From contig CAIUEQ010000374.1 in assembly GCA_903898215.1 (NCBI GenBank), forward strand, positions 1 to 16,174: DNA of 16,174 nucleotides. The letters are read 5' to 3'. The stretch comes from an uncultured Bacteroidota bacterium. GTDB lineage: Bacteria; Bacteroidota; Bacteroidia; UKL13-3. The translations under genes and the position numbers were made by a program. Under the pieces are notes generated by a model. It ran no database searches, was not told the origin of the DNA, and saw only the letters and a program-made list of their open reading frames with translations. Below are positions 6,716 through 14,090 of the stretch, piece after piece (position 1 is the stretch's first letter; each line of letters starts with the position of its first letter).

Positions 6716-7267
6716 TTATTTTGAAATGTAAGTGTTTAATAAATCTTGTTTAAGTTTATTGAGTTTACCAGAAATGCTGGCATCAAAAAGTTTGTCGTCC
6801 ATTTGAATCATTAATCCTCCAATAAGTTTTGGATCAACGATTGATTTCAATTCAACTTTTTTACCCATATATTTTTCGATGAATTGCTTAATTTCTTCTT
6901 TAAGTTTATCATCAATTGCTTGAGCAGTTTTTACCGTTGCTTGCATGATATTATTGAGAATATTGTATTGCTCAATAAATACTTTTGCAATCACATTCAG
7001 ATAGAACCCTCTGTTTTTGCGAATAACAATCTCGAAAAAACGGATAGTATCTTTATGCAAATCTTTATCAAATATTTTTTTCAAAATGGCGATTTTATCA
7101 CCACCAACAATCACCGGGCTTTTTAGCATTGATTCTATTTGATGATTTTGTTTTAGGGTTTTCAAAAAAAACTTCATGTCATTTAAAATAACTTCAAGAT
7201 TATTTTGTTCAACCGAAAAATCAATCAAAGCTTTTGCGTAGCGGTTTGCAACTCTAGTTTCCGACAT
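6716..7267 (-). CDS. atpH: F1Fo ATP synthase subunit delta (OSCP)
   Basis: A 183-aa delta subunit of usual size, linking the top of F1 to the b stalk. The N-terminal helical domain begins with VANRYAKALIDFS (residues 6-18), typical of the family. SPVIVGGDKIAILKKIF (50-66) and the C-terminal signature VDPKLIGGLMIQMDDKLFDASI (144-165) are diagnostic. It lies between atpF (3-bp gap) and atpA (7-bp gap), the canonical b-delta-alpha order. Nothing unusual is seen in sequence or length. Confidence 0.96.
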   Translation of the reverse strand: MSETRVANRYAKALIDFSVEQNNLEVILNDMKFFLKTLKQNHQIESMLKSPVIVGGDKIAILKKIFDKDLHKDTIRFFEIVIRKNRGFYLNVIAKVFIEQYNILNNIMQATVKTAQAIDDKLKEEIKQFIEKYMGKKVELKSIVDPKLIGGLMIQMDDKLFDASISGKLNKLKQDLLNTYISK

Positions 7268-7270
7268 CTT

Positions 7271-7765
7271 TTAGTTTAAGCTAATTGATTTTAAATTTTC
7301 ATTCACGAAAGCTTCTTGTTGAGTGCGATCTTCCATTTTCTTGCGAAGGATTTTTTCTGCCATATCAACTGAAAGAATTGCAACCTGAGTTTTCAATTCA
7401 TTCATTGCTCCAATTTTTTGCTTTTCAATTTCCTCTGTTACCGAAGCCATTTTTTTACGAAACTCATCATCGGCACTTTTCTTTGCCTGAGCAATGATTG
7501 AGTCTTTTAATTCACTTGCTTCTTTAAGCATCTTATCTCTTTCGATACGAGCTTCCTGAAGAAGTTTTTCGTTACTCGACTTCAATGAATCCATTGCCTT
7601 ACGAGCGTCTTCTGCAGCATTTAACGCATTGCTAATTGAGTCTTCTCTTTCTTTGATGGAATTCATGATTGGCTTCCATGCATATTTAGAAAGGATAAAC
7701 AATACAATTCCGAATGTCAATGTCATCCAGAAAAGCAATCCGATTTCGGGTTTTACTAAATCCAT
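7271..7765 (-). CDS. atpF: F1Fo ATP synthase subunit b
   Basis: A 164-aa peripheral-stalk protein. One N-terminal membrane helix (about residues 8-26, GLLFWMTLTFGIVLFILSKY) is followed by WKPIMNSIKERE and a long charged coiled coil (about 35-155) rich in Lys, Glu and Ala, the normal b architecture. Two copies usually act as the stator holding delta and alpha3beta3. Only one b gene is present, so a homodimer is likely. It is separated from atpE by 88 bp holding a perfect palindrome, while the next gene atpH follows after only 3 bp. Confidence 0.96.
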   Translation of the reverse strand: MDLVKPEIGLLFWMTLTFGIVLFILSKYAWKPIMNSIKEREDSISNALNAAEDARKAMDSLKSSNEKLLQEARIERDKMLKEASELKDSIIAQAKKSADDEFRKKMASVTEEIEKQKIGAMNELKTQVAILSVDMAEKILRKKMEDRTQQEAFVNENLKSISLN

Positions 7766-7809
7766 TTTTGTTTGATAAAAAGTGTTTGTTTAATTAAATG
7801 CAATATAAA

Positions 7810-7835
7810 TACAGAGGCAAAATTTTGCCTCTGTA
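7810..7835. promoter_or_regulatory. Perfect 26-bp palindrome after atpE (processing element or leaky terminator)
   Basis: TACAGAGGCAAAA (7810-7822) is followed directly by its exact reverse complement (7823-7835), giving up to 13 bp of stem, less a few bases for the turn. On the minus strand it lies 18 nt after the atpE stop and 44 nt before the atpF start. The sequence after it is T-rich but broken (TTTATATT), so a partial terminator or a 3' end stabiliser of atpE mRNA is plausible. A DNA-level operator is an alternative. Confidence 0.7.
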
Positions 7836-7853
7836 CTTTTTACATATTAATGA

Positions 7854-8111
7854 TTATTTGAAAACGATCAAAAGACATAACACGATAGCGAAGAATACAG
7901 CACCTTCAACTAAGGCTGCAGCTACGATCATGTTTGCTCTAAGGTCGCCAGACATTTCTGGTTGGCGTGCCATTGATTCCAAAGCGCTACCACCAATACG
8001 TCCAATACCGATACCAGCACCAACTGCTGCTAAACCTGCACCAATACCTGCTCCCATTTTAGCAAAACCCGGATCAGTTGCAACTTGTAAAATAATGTTT
8101 AAAAGAGTCAT
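7854..8111 (-). CDS. atpE: F1Fo ATP synthase subunit c
   Basis: An 85-aa hairpin of two membrane helices that forms the rotor ring. The first helix is glycine-rich (GAGIGAGLAAVGAGIGIGRIGG, about 20-41), the polar loop is ARQPE (48-52), and the second helix has the ion-binding carboxylate E69 in ALVEGAVFF. The Na+-type ligands (Gln in helix 1 and Ser/Thr just after the Glu) are not seen: Ile is at the Gln position and Gly follows E69. Proton coupling is therefore inferred. The ring needs many c copies per complex, which fits the isolated position of this gene between two longer spacers and the palindrome after it. Confidence 0.97.
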   Translation of the reverse strand: MTLLNIILQVATDPGFAKMGAGIGAGLAAVGAGIGIGRIGGSALESMARQPEMSGDLRANMIVAAALVEGAVFFAIVLCLLIVFK

Positions 8112-8167
8112 AATTGTTTTTGTTTAGTTGTTATAATTTAATGTTAATTGATTTCAGTTTATAAATA

Positions 8168-9319
8168 TTAATGATGATCTTCTGTGTGATGTTCTTCAAC
8201 TGCTGCACCAAAATAAAGTGACGACAGTAAAGTGAAAACGTAAGCCTGTAAAAATGCTACCAGCAATTCAAGCATATACATAAATACGCTGAATGATACT
8301 GATACAATTGAAACGCCATAGCCAAGACCGGCATTCATTTCTGCGAAAATAAAAATGAGACTTAAAAATCCGAGGATGATAATATGTCCTGCAGTAATAT
8401 TTGCAAACAAACGAATCATTAATACGATTGGTTTATTTAATGTACCAATAATTTCAATAGGTATCATCATTGGTAACAACCACATTGGCACACCGGGAGG
8501 CAATACAATATGTTTCCAATAACCTTTATTTCCATTGTATGAAGTGATCACAAATGTAAATGTGGCAAGTACTAAAGTGATAGCAATATTTCCTGTAACG
8601 TTTGCTCCACCCGGCATAAAAGGAATTAAACCAAAAAGGTTATTGATAAAGATGAAAAAGAATATGGTTAAAAGATATGGAAGAAATTTTTCATACTTAG
8701 GACCGATAGATGGCTTTACAACTTCATCTCTAAGAAATATGATCAAAGGCTCAACCAATGATTGAATTCCTTTTGGTGCTCTTAACGAATCTTTTTTGTA
8801 ACGACCTGCTATGCTCAACATGATCCATAACAATGTAAACACTGCAAAAAACATTGATGCAACATTTTTGGTTATAGACAAATCATAAAACGAAGCATCT
8901 TGAATTACAGTTCCATCTTCGTTAACAGCAGCAATTTTATTTTCAACAATTTTATATCCTAAATAGGCAGCATGTCCATGTTCAAATCTGCTTGAAGAAA
9001 AGAATTTAAATCCTGTAGCATCTTTTATAATAATAGGAAGTGGAATTGATAGGTGACCTGCAATATGCCAATCATGTGCATCGGCAATATGTTCGAGGAT
9101 CATTTTTCCTGCATCAAGTTTTTCAGATTTATGCTCAGAAACAACTTCTGATTCCGGAGAATGAACAGATGCACTTATTTCAGTTTTTTCTGGAGTTGGT
9201 GCTATTTCATTTTTAGGTTCATCGGCATAAGCCATTTTTATGCCTGCATAAGCAACATAAAAAATGATTAAAAAAAATGGGATTAAGTATTTGGTAATCT
9301 TACTTTTACTGCGCGTCAT
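8168..9319 (-). CDS. atpB: F1Fo ATP synthase subunit a, with N-terminal extension
   Basis: A 383-aa protein, about 100 residues longer than the E. coli subunit. The conserved core (about 150-375) has the essential arginine R303 in NKPIVLMIRLFANITAGH, E289 in PIEIIG and ELLVAFLQAYVF (351-362). These line the proton half-channels against the c ring. Residues 1-32 look like a signal peptide ending at AYA, and residues about 33-150 form a charged, His- and Glu-rich region ahead of the first core helix, predicted to be periplasmic. Extended a subunits of this kind are, to my knowledge, common in Bacteroidota. The C-terminus ends EEHHTEDHH. The gene starts 8 bp after the atpI-like gene. Confidence 0.96.
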   Translation of the reverse strand: MTRSKSKITKYLIPFFLIIFYVAYAGIKMAYADEPKNEIAPTPEKTEISASVHSPESEVVSEHKSEKLDAGKMILEHIADAHDWHIAGHLSIPLPIIIKDATGFKFFSSSRFEHGHAAYLGYKIVENKIAAVNEDGTVIQDASFYDLSITKNVASMFFAVFTLLWIMLSIAGRYKKDSLRAPKGIQSLVEPLIIFLRDEVVKPSIGPKYEKFLPYLLTIFFFIFINNLFGLIPFMPGGANVTGNIAITLVLATFTFVITSYNGNKGYWKHIVLPPGVPMWLLPMMIPIEIIGTLNKPIVLMIRLFANITAGHIIILGFLSLIFIFAEMNAGLGYGVSIVSVSFSVFMYMLELLVAFLQAYVFTLLSSLYFGAAVEEHHTEDHH

Positions 9320-9327
9320 TCAGGGTT

Positions 9328-9705
9328 TTATTTTTTTGAATCGGGGCGCAAGGTAATCACAAGAAAATAAATTTCAAAAGATGTGAATAATAAATACAAT
9401 AAAAAATAGGCCAGTACAAACGTTAGCTCAAACCCAGTATAGAAAAACAGATAAATAATTAATGGAAAAATCGAAAATATCAATCGGATTCCAATTGCAC
9501 TATATGTTCTTGTAATAAATGTCTTGTTATTTTTATCAACGGTAGAAGATGTGATTCGAAAAGTAATGTAGGATAATACCAAAAAATAAATCAATGCTGG
9601 CCAAATTAAATTGCTGAGATGAATTTTAGTTTGAAGATTTTGAGCAGCAAAAAATATTAATGCAATAATTAAGGTGAGAGAAATTAAGTTTTTTATATAG
9701 TTCAT
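9328..9705 (-). CDS. Small four-helix membrane protein at the atpI position
   Basis: A 125-aa hydrophobic protein with four predicted membrane segments (about 8-22, 34-50, 72-90 and 93-117) and a basic C-terminus (RPDSKK). It is immediately upstream of atpB with an 8-bp gap, the position held by atpI in many F-type operons. AtpI-family proteins help assemble the c ring or handle Mg2+. The sequence is too diverged for me to call it AtpI by motif, so the assignment rests on position, size and topology. Confidence 0.6.
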   Translation of the reverse strand: MNYIKNLISLTLIIALIFFAAQNLQTKIHLSNLIWPALIYFLVLSYITFRITSSTVDKNNKTFITRTYSAIGIRLIFSIFPLIIYLFFYTGFELTFVLAYFLLYLLFTSFEIYFLVITLRPDSKK

Positions 9706-9751
9706 AAAAAAGTGTAAAATATTTTATCAAGAAATCCTGGACAGCCTTTTA

Positions 9752-10138
9752 TTAAGGATTTTTTATTTGATTATCGGTATATTTTGAAGGACATTTTAAT
9801 AATATTTTTGAAGCTTCAAAATGATCGCTTTCCATTTTCCCGATGATCACAATTTTTTCGGAACGTTCAAAATCTTGAGGCTTGGTGCCTCGTAAAATCA
9901 CTTTGCTTTCCACGCCATTTTGATCAATAAGATAAAAAGAAAAATAATTTGCGTCAATTTTAGGGTCGTAATGTTGTTCTTTTTGTTTGTTCAACATTCC
10001 TACAACATGATATTCTCTGTCGGGATTTTTTGTAGCAACGGTAAAGTTCTCATAAGTACTTGCGTCACCATATGTGCTCACAATAGCACCAATTGCAACT
10101 GCAATCAAAACAATTAATATAATATGTATTTTTTTCAT
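9752..10138 (-). CDS. ccmE: Cytochrome c maturation haem chaperone CcmE, CxxxY variant
   Basis: A 128-aa protein with one N-terminal membrane anchor (residues 4-22) and a periplasmic OB-fold (about 30-115). Conserved-type segments include YHVVGML (43-49), NYFSFYLID (64-72) and KIVIIGKMESDHFEASKILLKCPSKY (95-120). CcmE takes haem from CcmC/CcmD and passes it to the CcmF/H ligase. In the classical protein haem is held by His in an HxxxY motif; here the same place reads C116-P-S-K-Y120, the CxxxY form described for archaea and some deltaproteobacteria. It lies 66 bp after the ccmD-like gene. ccmF, usually nearby, is not in the window; the ATPase genes follow instead. Confidence 0.88.
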   Translation of the reverse strand: MKKIHIILIVLIAVAIGAIVSTYGDASTYENFTVATKNPDREYHVVGMLNKQKEQHYDPKIDANYFSFYLIDQNGVESKVILRGTKPQDFERSEKIVIIGKMESDHFEASKILLKCPSKYTDNQIKNP

Positions 10139-10170
10139 GTTTGTTTTTAATTAAACCCTTTCCAATAAAC

Positions 10171-10205
10171 CATTGCTCATTGCATATTGCAAATTGCCAA
10201 TTGAC
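10171..10205. repeat. Tandem heptamers in the ccmD-ccmE spacer
   Basis: Five consecutive 7-nt units share the core ATTG in phase: CATTGCT, CATTGCA, TATTGCA, AATTGCC, AATTGAC. The first and fourth units also occur side by side, in the opposite order, at the end of cas1 (1453-1466). The array touches the stop codon of the ccmD-like gene. Confidence 0.75.
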
Positions 10206-10378
10206 TATTTCTTCTCCTCCAACTTTTTAATTTTTCTGTCAATGCTAATGAGGTAAACTACTATGCCAATAAAAATTACAGCAATTACCATAACAGGAAC
10301 AAAAAATTTATGAGTATCCTCTGCATTTTCAAGAGTTGCACTCTGTTGCATTTGAAGCAATATATTTAGTAACATCAT
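10205..10378 (-). CDS. CcmD-like small membrane protein
   Basis: A 57-aa ORF read directly from the minus strand: MMLLNILLQMQQSATLENAE, then a hydrophobic helix at about 25-45 (FFVPVMVIAVIFIGIVVYLI), then a basic tail ending KKLEEKK. The layout (short lumenal N-terminus, one helix, charged cytoplasmic tail) and the place between ccmC and ccmE match CcmD, which holds CcmC and CcmE together during haem release. Its ATG overlaps the ccmC stop as ATGA (10375-10378), indicating translational coupling. A second ATG at 10375 is an alternative start. CcmD proteins share little sequence, so the call rests on size, topology and context. Confidence 0.78.
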   Translation of the reverse strand: MMLLNILLQMQQSATLENAEDTHKFFVPVMVIAVIFIGIVVYLISIDRKIKKLEEKK

Positions 10379-11037
10379 GATGGGTTAATTTGTTTGTTTT
10401 CTAATTTTTTATAGCGGATGGATAAGTCGGCAATCCAAAAACCAATAATGCTCCAACCAATAACAGCAGGATAAAATACCATACGTAACCGACTATCTAA
10501 ATCGTAAGAGTTGAATCCTGGGTTTCCTCCATTACCGGGATGTAAAGAATCAGTTAAGCGAGGCAGAATAAATACCAGTACACAAAATATAGGAAAACTA
10601 AATACATTGTAAACAGCTGATACGCGAGCTCTTTTTTCTTCGTCATCAATTGAACTTCTTAAAACCGAATAGGCAAAATAAATTAACATACCGATAGCAG
10701 CACTGTTTAGTTTTGGGTCATTTGTCCAATAAGTTCCCCATGTATTTTTAGCCCAAATCATTCCAGTAATTAAACCCATTATCCCAAACCAAATTCCCGC
10801 ATTTGCATATGCAGCAGATTTAAGATCACTTTCAGGATTTTGTTTGGATAGAAATTTTATTGCATGAATTACTGAAGCTAGCAATAGTAAAATCATCCCG
10901 AACCACATTGGCACGTGGTAAAATAAATTTCTAATGCTTTGCTCTAAAATTGGGAGATCAGGAACGGGCAATAGCAGTCCGCCTATCAATGCATATAACA
11001 CACAAATTATTCCGAGAATTTTCCACCAACTGATCAT
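10375..11037 (-). CDS. ccmC: Haem exporter/transferase CcmC
   Basis: A 220-aa membrane protein with about six helices, the usual CcmC size. The WWD-type segment is WAKNTWGTYWTNDPKL (95-110), which presents haem on the outer face of the membrane. The axial histidines fit H41 (FYHVPMW) and H166 (SLHPG). Compared with the classical WGxxWxWD pattern, the Trp just before the Asp is Asn here (TND), possibly a lineage variant. CcmC with CcmD loads haem on CcmE. The gene is preceded at 84 bp by a small membrane-protein gene and overlaps the ccmD-like gene by 4 bp. CcmA and CcmB are not in the window. Confidence 0.93.
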   Translation of the reverse strand: MISWWKILGIICVLYALIGGLLLPVPDLPILEQSIRNLFYHVPMWFGMILLLLASVIHAIKFLSKQNPESDLKSAAYANAGIWFGIMGLITGMIWAKNTWGTYWTNDPKLNSAAIGMLIYFAYSVLRSSIDDEEKRARVSAVYNVFSFPIFCVLVFILPRLTDSLHPGNGGNPGFNSYDLDSRLRMVFYPAVIGWSIIGFWIADLSIRYKKLENKQINPS

Positions 11038-11121
11038 GCGGGCAAATTTATTAAATTAACCCAATTTGAGAAGATGAATTTCATCAGTGATAAAATTACA
11101 GACAGATTTGAAAATCAAAAA

Positions 11122-11352
11122 TCAATTACGTTTATAAATCAAACGATCGTTATTTTCATTATTTACAGGAGCATGAAATCCGGTTTTAGGTTTTTCTTTT
11201 TTCTTTAAAGTAAATAAAATAATGGTAGAAATAATTGGTAAAACTAATCCGAATAATAACCACCATCTTGCTTTGTAGCCCTTTTGGTGCGCAAGTTGTG
11301 CAGTAGCAAGTGCCATCCCGATAAACACCGGATAGATGATAATCATTTCCAT
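11122..11352 (-). CDS. Small membrane protein of unknown function
   Basis: A 76-aa protein with two predicted helices (about 3-18 and 30-48) joined by AHQKGYKARWW, followed by a basic tail (KKKEKPK) and an Asn-rich end. The pattern A-x-x-KG-x-x-x-x-W-x-x-x-G-x-x-x-P is frequent in small bacterial membrane proteins, but I cannot name a family. ATG at 11352, with a second ATG two codons later. It is first in the minus-strand run leading to ccmC and is divergent from thrS. Association with cytochrome c maturation is only positional. Confidence 0.6.
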   Translation of the reverse strand: MEMIIIYPVFIGMALATAQLAHQKGYKARWWLLFGLVLPIISTIILFTLKKKEKPKTGFHAPVNNENNDRLIYKRN

Positions 11353-11400
11353 TGAGCGAATATATTTATGTGAATTGGAAATTGAAAGATTAAAAACTTA

Positions 11401-11464
11401 AATAATGAATAACGAACACTGAATATTGAATGAAGAAGTAAGACACTATTCGTTATTCGATATT
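11401..11464. repeat. Heptad-phased inverted repeat between the small membrane gene and thrS
   Basis: Five 7-nt units each begin GAA in phase (GAATAAC, GAACACT, GAATATT, GAATGAA, GAAGTAA; 11407-11441). The first unit's GAATAACGAA (11407-11416) is reversed exactly at 11449-11458, giving a 10-bp stem with a 32-nt loop and weaker pairing outside. This 176-bp divergent spacer (11353-11528) should also carry promoters for both sides, but no convincing -33/-7 pair is seen. Confidence 0.65.
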
Positions 11465-11528
11465 TTTTAAATTTATTTTTAAATAAGATTTTCAAAAAAC
11501 CATTTGTCTGCTTATTTTGCAACACTTT

Positions 11529-13466
11529 ATGAATACAATCGATATAACATTGCCTGACGGTTCAGTTCGTTCGTATGAATTGGGTGTTTCAGGATTAGAC
11601 ATTGCGAAATCCATCAGCGAAGGATTGGCAAGAAACGTATTAGCTGCGAAAGTTAATGGGGAGGTTTGGGATGCAACACGCCCAATCACTAAAGATTCAA
11701 CTGTACAGTTATTAACTTGGAATGACGCTGAAGGTAAATCCACCATGTGGCATTCATCTGCTCATTTAATGGCAGAAGCTTTGGAGATTTTGTATCCAGG
11801 AATAAAATTCGGAATCGGTCCAAACATCGATAATGGGTTTTATTATGATGTGGATTTTGGTGACCAAGAATTTTCATCCGATCATTTTAAAAAAATCGAA
11901 GATAAAATATATGAGTTGGCGAAACAGGATAGTTCTTATAAAAGAATTGACGTTTCGAAAGCCGATGCCATAAAATATTTTACAGAAAAAGGTGATGAAT
12001 ACAAACTCGATCTGATTGAAGGGTTGGATGATGGAACCATCACTTTTTATGAGTTGGGAAGTTTCACAGATTTATGTCGTGGTCCGCATATTCCAAATAC
12101 TGGTTTTGTAAAAGCTGTTAAGTTGATGAGCGTTGCCGGAGCATATTGGAGAGGTGATGAAAAAAGAAAACAACTCACTCGTATTTACGGAATTACTTTC
12201 CCTAAACAAAAAGAGTTAACAGAATATTTAACCTTGCTTGAAGAAGCAAAAAAACGTGATCACAGAAAGCTTGGAAAAGAATTAGAATTATTTACTTTTT
12301 CAGAAAAAGTTGGCGGAGGTTTACCACTATGGTTACCAAAAGGAACGATGATCCGTGAACGTTTAGAACGTTTTCTTCGTAATGCACAAGTTAAAGCCGG
12401 ATATTTTCAGGTAATCACTCCGCATATTGGAAAGAAGGAATTGTATGTAACTTCAGGTCATTATGAAAAATATGGCAAAGATTCTTTTCAGCCGATAAAA
12501 ACTCCTGATAACGATGAAGAGTATTTGTTGAAACCAATGAATTGCCCTCACCATTGCGAGATATATAATTCAAAACCTCGTTCTTATAAAGATCTTCCTT
12601 TAAGACTTGCTGAGTTTGGTACAGTGTATCGTTACGAGCAAAGTGGAGAGCTAAATGGATTAACGAGAGTACGAGGATTTACTCAAGATGATGCGCATTT
12701 GTTTGTTCGCCCTGATCAATTGTTGGATGAGTTTGAAAAAGTAATTGATCTTGTAATGTATACTTTCAATACTTTAGGTTTTGATAAATTTACTGCTCAA
12801 ATTTCTTTACGCGATCCTGAAAATAAAACTAAATATATTGGTAGTGATGAAGTTTGGGAAAAAGCTGAATCAGCCATTATCAATGCATCAAAAAATAAAG
12901 GGTTACAAACTGTAACGGTTTTAGGTGAAGCAGCTTTTTACGGTCCGAAGCTTGATTTTATGGTGAAGGATGCGCTTGGCAGATCATGGCAATTAGGAAC
13001 AATTCAGGTTGATTATAATTTACCCGAACGTTTCGAATTGGAATATACCGGATCTGATAATCAAAAACATCGTCCTGTAATGATTCATCGTGCACCATTT
13101 GGTTCGATGGAAAGATTTATGGGAGTTTTAATTGAGCATTGTGCCGGCAACTTCCCGCTATGGCTAAGTCCTGAGCAGGTTGCTATCATGCCAATCAGTG
13201 ATAAGTATCTTGATTACAGTAAAAAAGTTTTTGATTTGCTAAACTTTTCCGATATTCGCGGGCTATTTGACGACAGAAACGAAAAGATCGGGAAGAAAAT
13301 TCGAGATGCTGAAACCAAAAAAATCCCATTCATGCTCATTATCGGTGAACAAGAAGCGAATGAAGGTACAGTATCTGTAAGAAAGCATGGAGAAGGAGAT
13401 GTAGGCAAATTTAAAATTGACGATTTTGTCAATTATTTTAAAGAACAATTAACAGTTAAACTATAA
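11529..13466 (+). CDS. thrS: Threonine--tRNA ligase
   Basis: A 645-aa class II synthetase charging tRNA-Thr. The ATG at 11529 is preferred over an in-frame TTG four codons upstream because MNTIDITLPDGS is the normal TGS-domain start. Domains: TGS (1-62); editing domain with HSSAH (H75, H79) and C183/H187, which removes mischarged serine; catalytic core with motif 2 around YRYEQSG (367-373) and motif 3 APFGSMERFMG (522-532); anticodon-binding domain (about 545-645). The active-site zinc ligands C339, H390 and H520 are all present. It heads the conserved cluster with infC, rpmI and rplT, 11 bp before infC. Autoregulation at the leader is known in other bacteria, but no tRNA-like leader was identified here. 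Confidence 0.97.
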   Translation: MNTIDITLPDGSVRSYELGVSGLDIAKSISEGLARNVLAAKVNGEVWDATRPITKDSTVQLLTWNDAEGKSTMWHSSAHLMAEALEILYPGIKFGIGPNIDNGFYYDVDFGDQEFSSDHFKKIEDKIYELAKQDSSYKRIDVSKADAIKYFTEKGDEYKLDLIEGLDDGTITFYELGSFTDLCRGPHIPNTGFVKAVKLMSVAGAYWRGDEKRKQLTRIYGITFPKQKELTEYLTLLEEAKKRDHRKLGKELELFTFSEKVGGGLPLWLPKGTMIRERLERFLRNAQVKAGYFQVITPHIGKKELYVTSGHYEKYGKDSFQPIKTPDNDEEYLLKPMNCPHHCEIYNSKPRSYKDLPLRLAEFGTVYRYEQSGELNGLTRVRGFTQDDAHLFVRPDQLLDEFEKVIDLVMYTFNTLGFDKFTAQISLRDPENKTKYIGSDEVWEKAESAIINASKNKGLQTVTVLGEAAFYGPKLDFMVKDALGRSWQLGTIQVDYNLPERFELEYTGSDNQKHRPVMIHRAPFGSMERFMGVLIEHCAGNFPLWLSPEQVAIMPISDKYLDYSKKVFDLLNFSDIRGLFDDRNEKIGKKIRDAETKKIPFMLIIGEQEANEGTVSVRKHGEGDVGKFKIDDFVNYFKEQLTVKL

Positions 13467-13477
13467 AAAAATAATAC

Positions 13478-14086
13478 TTGGCAGCACCAATTAATCCAAC
13501 AAACAGCGTACGACCTTCGGGTCCGCCAAAACGTCCCTACAATCCAAATTACAGAGGTAGAAGGATTGTAGAAGCAGAACACAAAATCAACAGTTACATT
13601 CGAGCTCGTGAAGTTCGTTTAGTAGGAGAAAATGTTGAACCCGGAGTATTTACTATCGGTGATGCATTAAGATTATCTGAAGATTTAGGTTTGGATTTAG
13701 TGGAAATTTCGCCAAATGCGGAACCACCTGTTTGTAAAATAATTGATTACAAAAAGTTTTTATACGAACAGAAAAAGAAAAAGAAAGAGCAAAAAGCAAA
13801 TACAGTAAAGCAAGAAGTAAAAGAAATTCGTTTCGGGCCAAATACTGATGAGCATGATTTTGAATTTAAAGTGAAACATGCTGAAAAATTTCTTGCAGCA
13901 GGAGATAAGGTTCGTGCATTTGTTTTGTTTAGAGGTCGTGCAATTGTTTATAAAGAAAGAGGAGAGTTGTTGTTGTTGCAGTTTGCATCAAAACTTCAAG
14001 ATCTTGGTAAAGTTGAACAACTACCAAAGTTAGAAGGAAAGAAAATGTTTCTGATGATGAGCCCTAAAGGCAAACAAGGAAAATAG
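13478..14086 (+). CDS. infC: Translation initiation factor IF-3 (non-AUG start)
   Basis: About 202 aa from a TTG at 13478. IF-3 binds the 30S subunit, keeps it apart from 50S and rejects wrong start codons. The N-domain (about 36-100) begins KINSYIRAREVRLVGENVE, followed by the lysine-rich linker KKKKKEQK and the C-domain (about 112-198) ending MMSPKGKQGK. An in-frame TAA at 13472-13474 closes the reading frame just upstream, and the first internal ATG is codon 190. Initiation must therefore use TTG (13478) or perhaps ATT (13490). This fits the known habit of infC to use rare starts, so that excess IF-3 represses its own synthesis. A Pro/Arg-rich N-terminal extension precedes the conserved part. 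Confidence 0.96.
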   Translation: MAAPINPTNSVRPSGPPKRPYNPNYRGRRIVEAEHKINSYIRAREVRLVGENVEPGVFTIGDALRLSEDLGLDLVEISPNAEPPVCKIIDYKKFLYEQKKKKKEQKANTVKQEVKEIRFGPNTDEHDFEFKVKHAEKFLAAGDKVRAFVLFRGRAIVYKERGELLLLQFASKLQDLGKVEQLPKLEGKKMFLMMSPKGKQGK

Positions 14087-14090
14087 AAAA

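Noticed and set aside
7798..8127. 109-codon plus-strand frame over atpE
   Set aside because: Low-complexity Pro/Ala/Ile translation is the shadow of the Gly/Ala-rich subunit c.
9732..9761. Terminator between ccmE and the atpI-like gene
   Set aside because: AAATCCT/AGGATTT gives only a 7-bp stem overlapping the ccmE stop, with no T-run on the minus strand.
9920..10117. 65-codon plus-strand frame over ccmE
   Set aside because: Fully antisense to conserved CcmE; hydrophobic stretch arises from the opposite strand.
13214..13448. Minus-strand frames at the 3' end of thrS
   Set aside because: Overlap the conserved anticodon-binding domain and have no supporting features.
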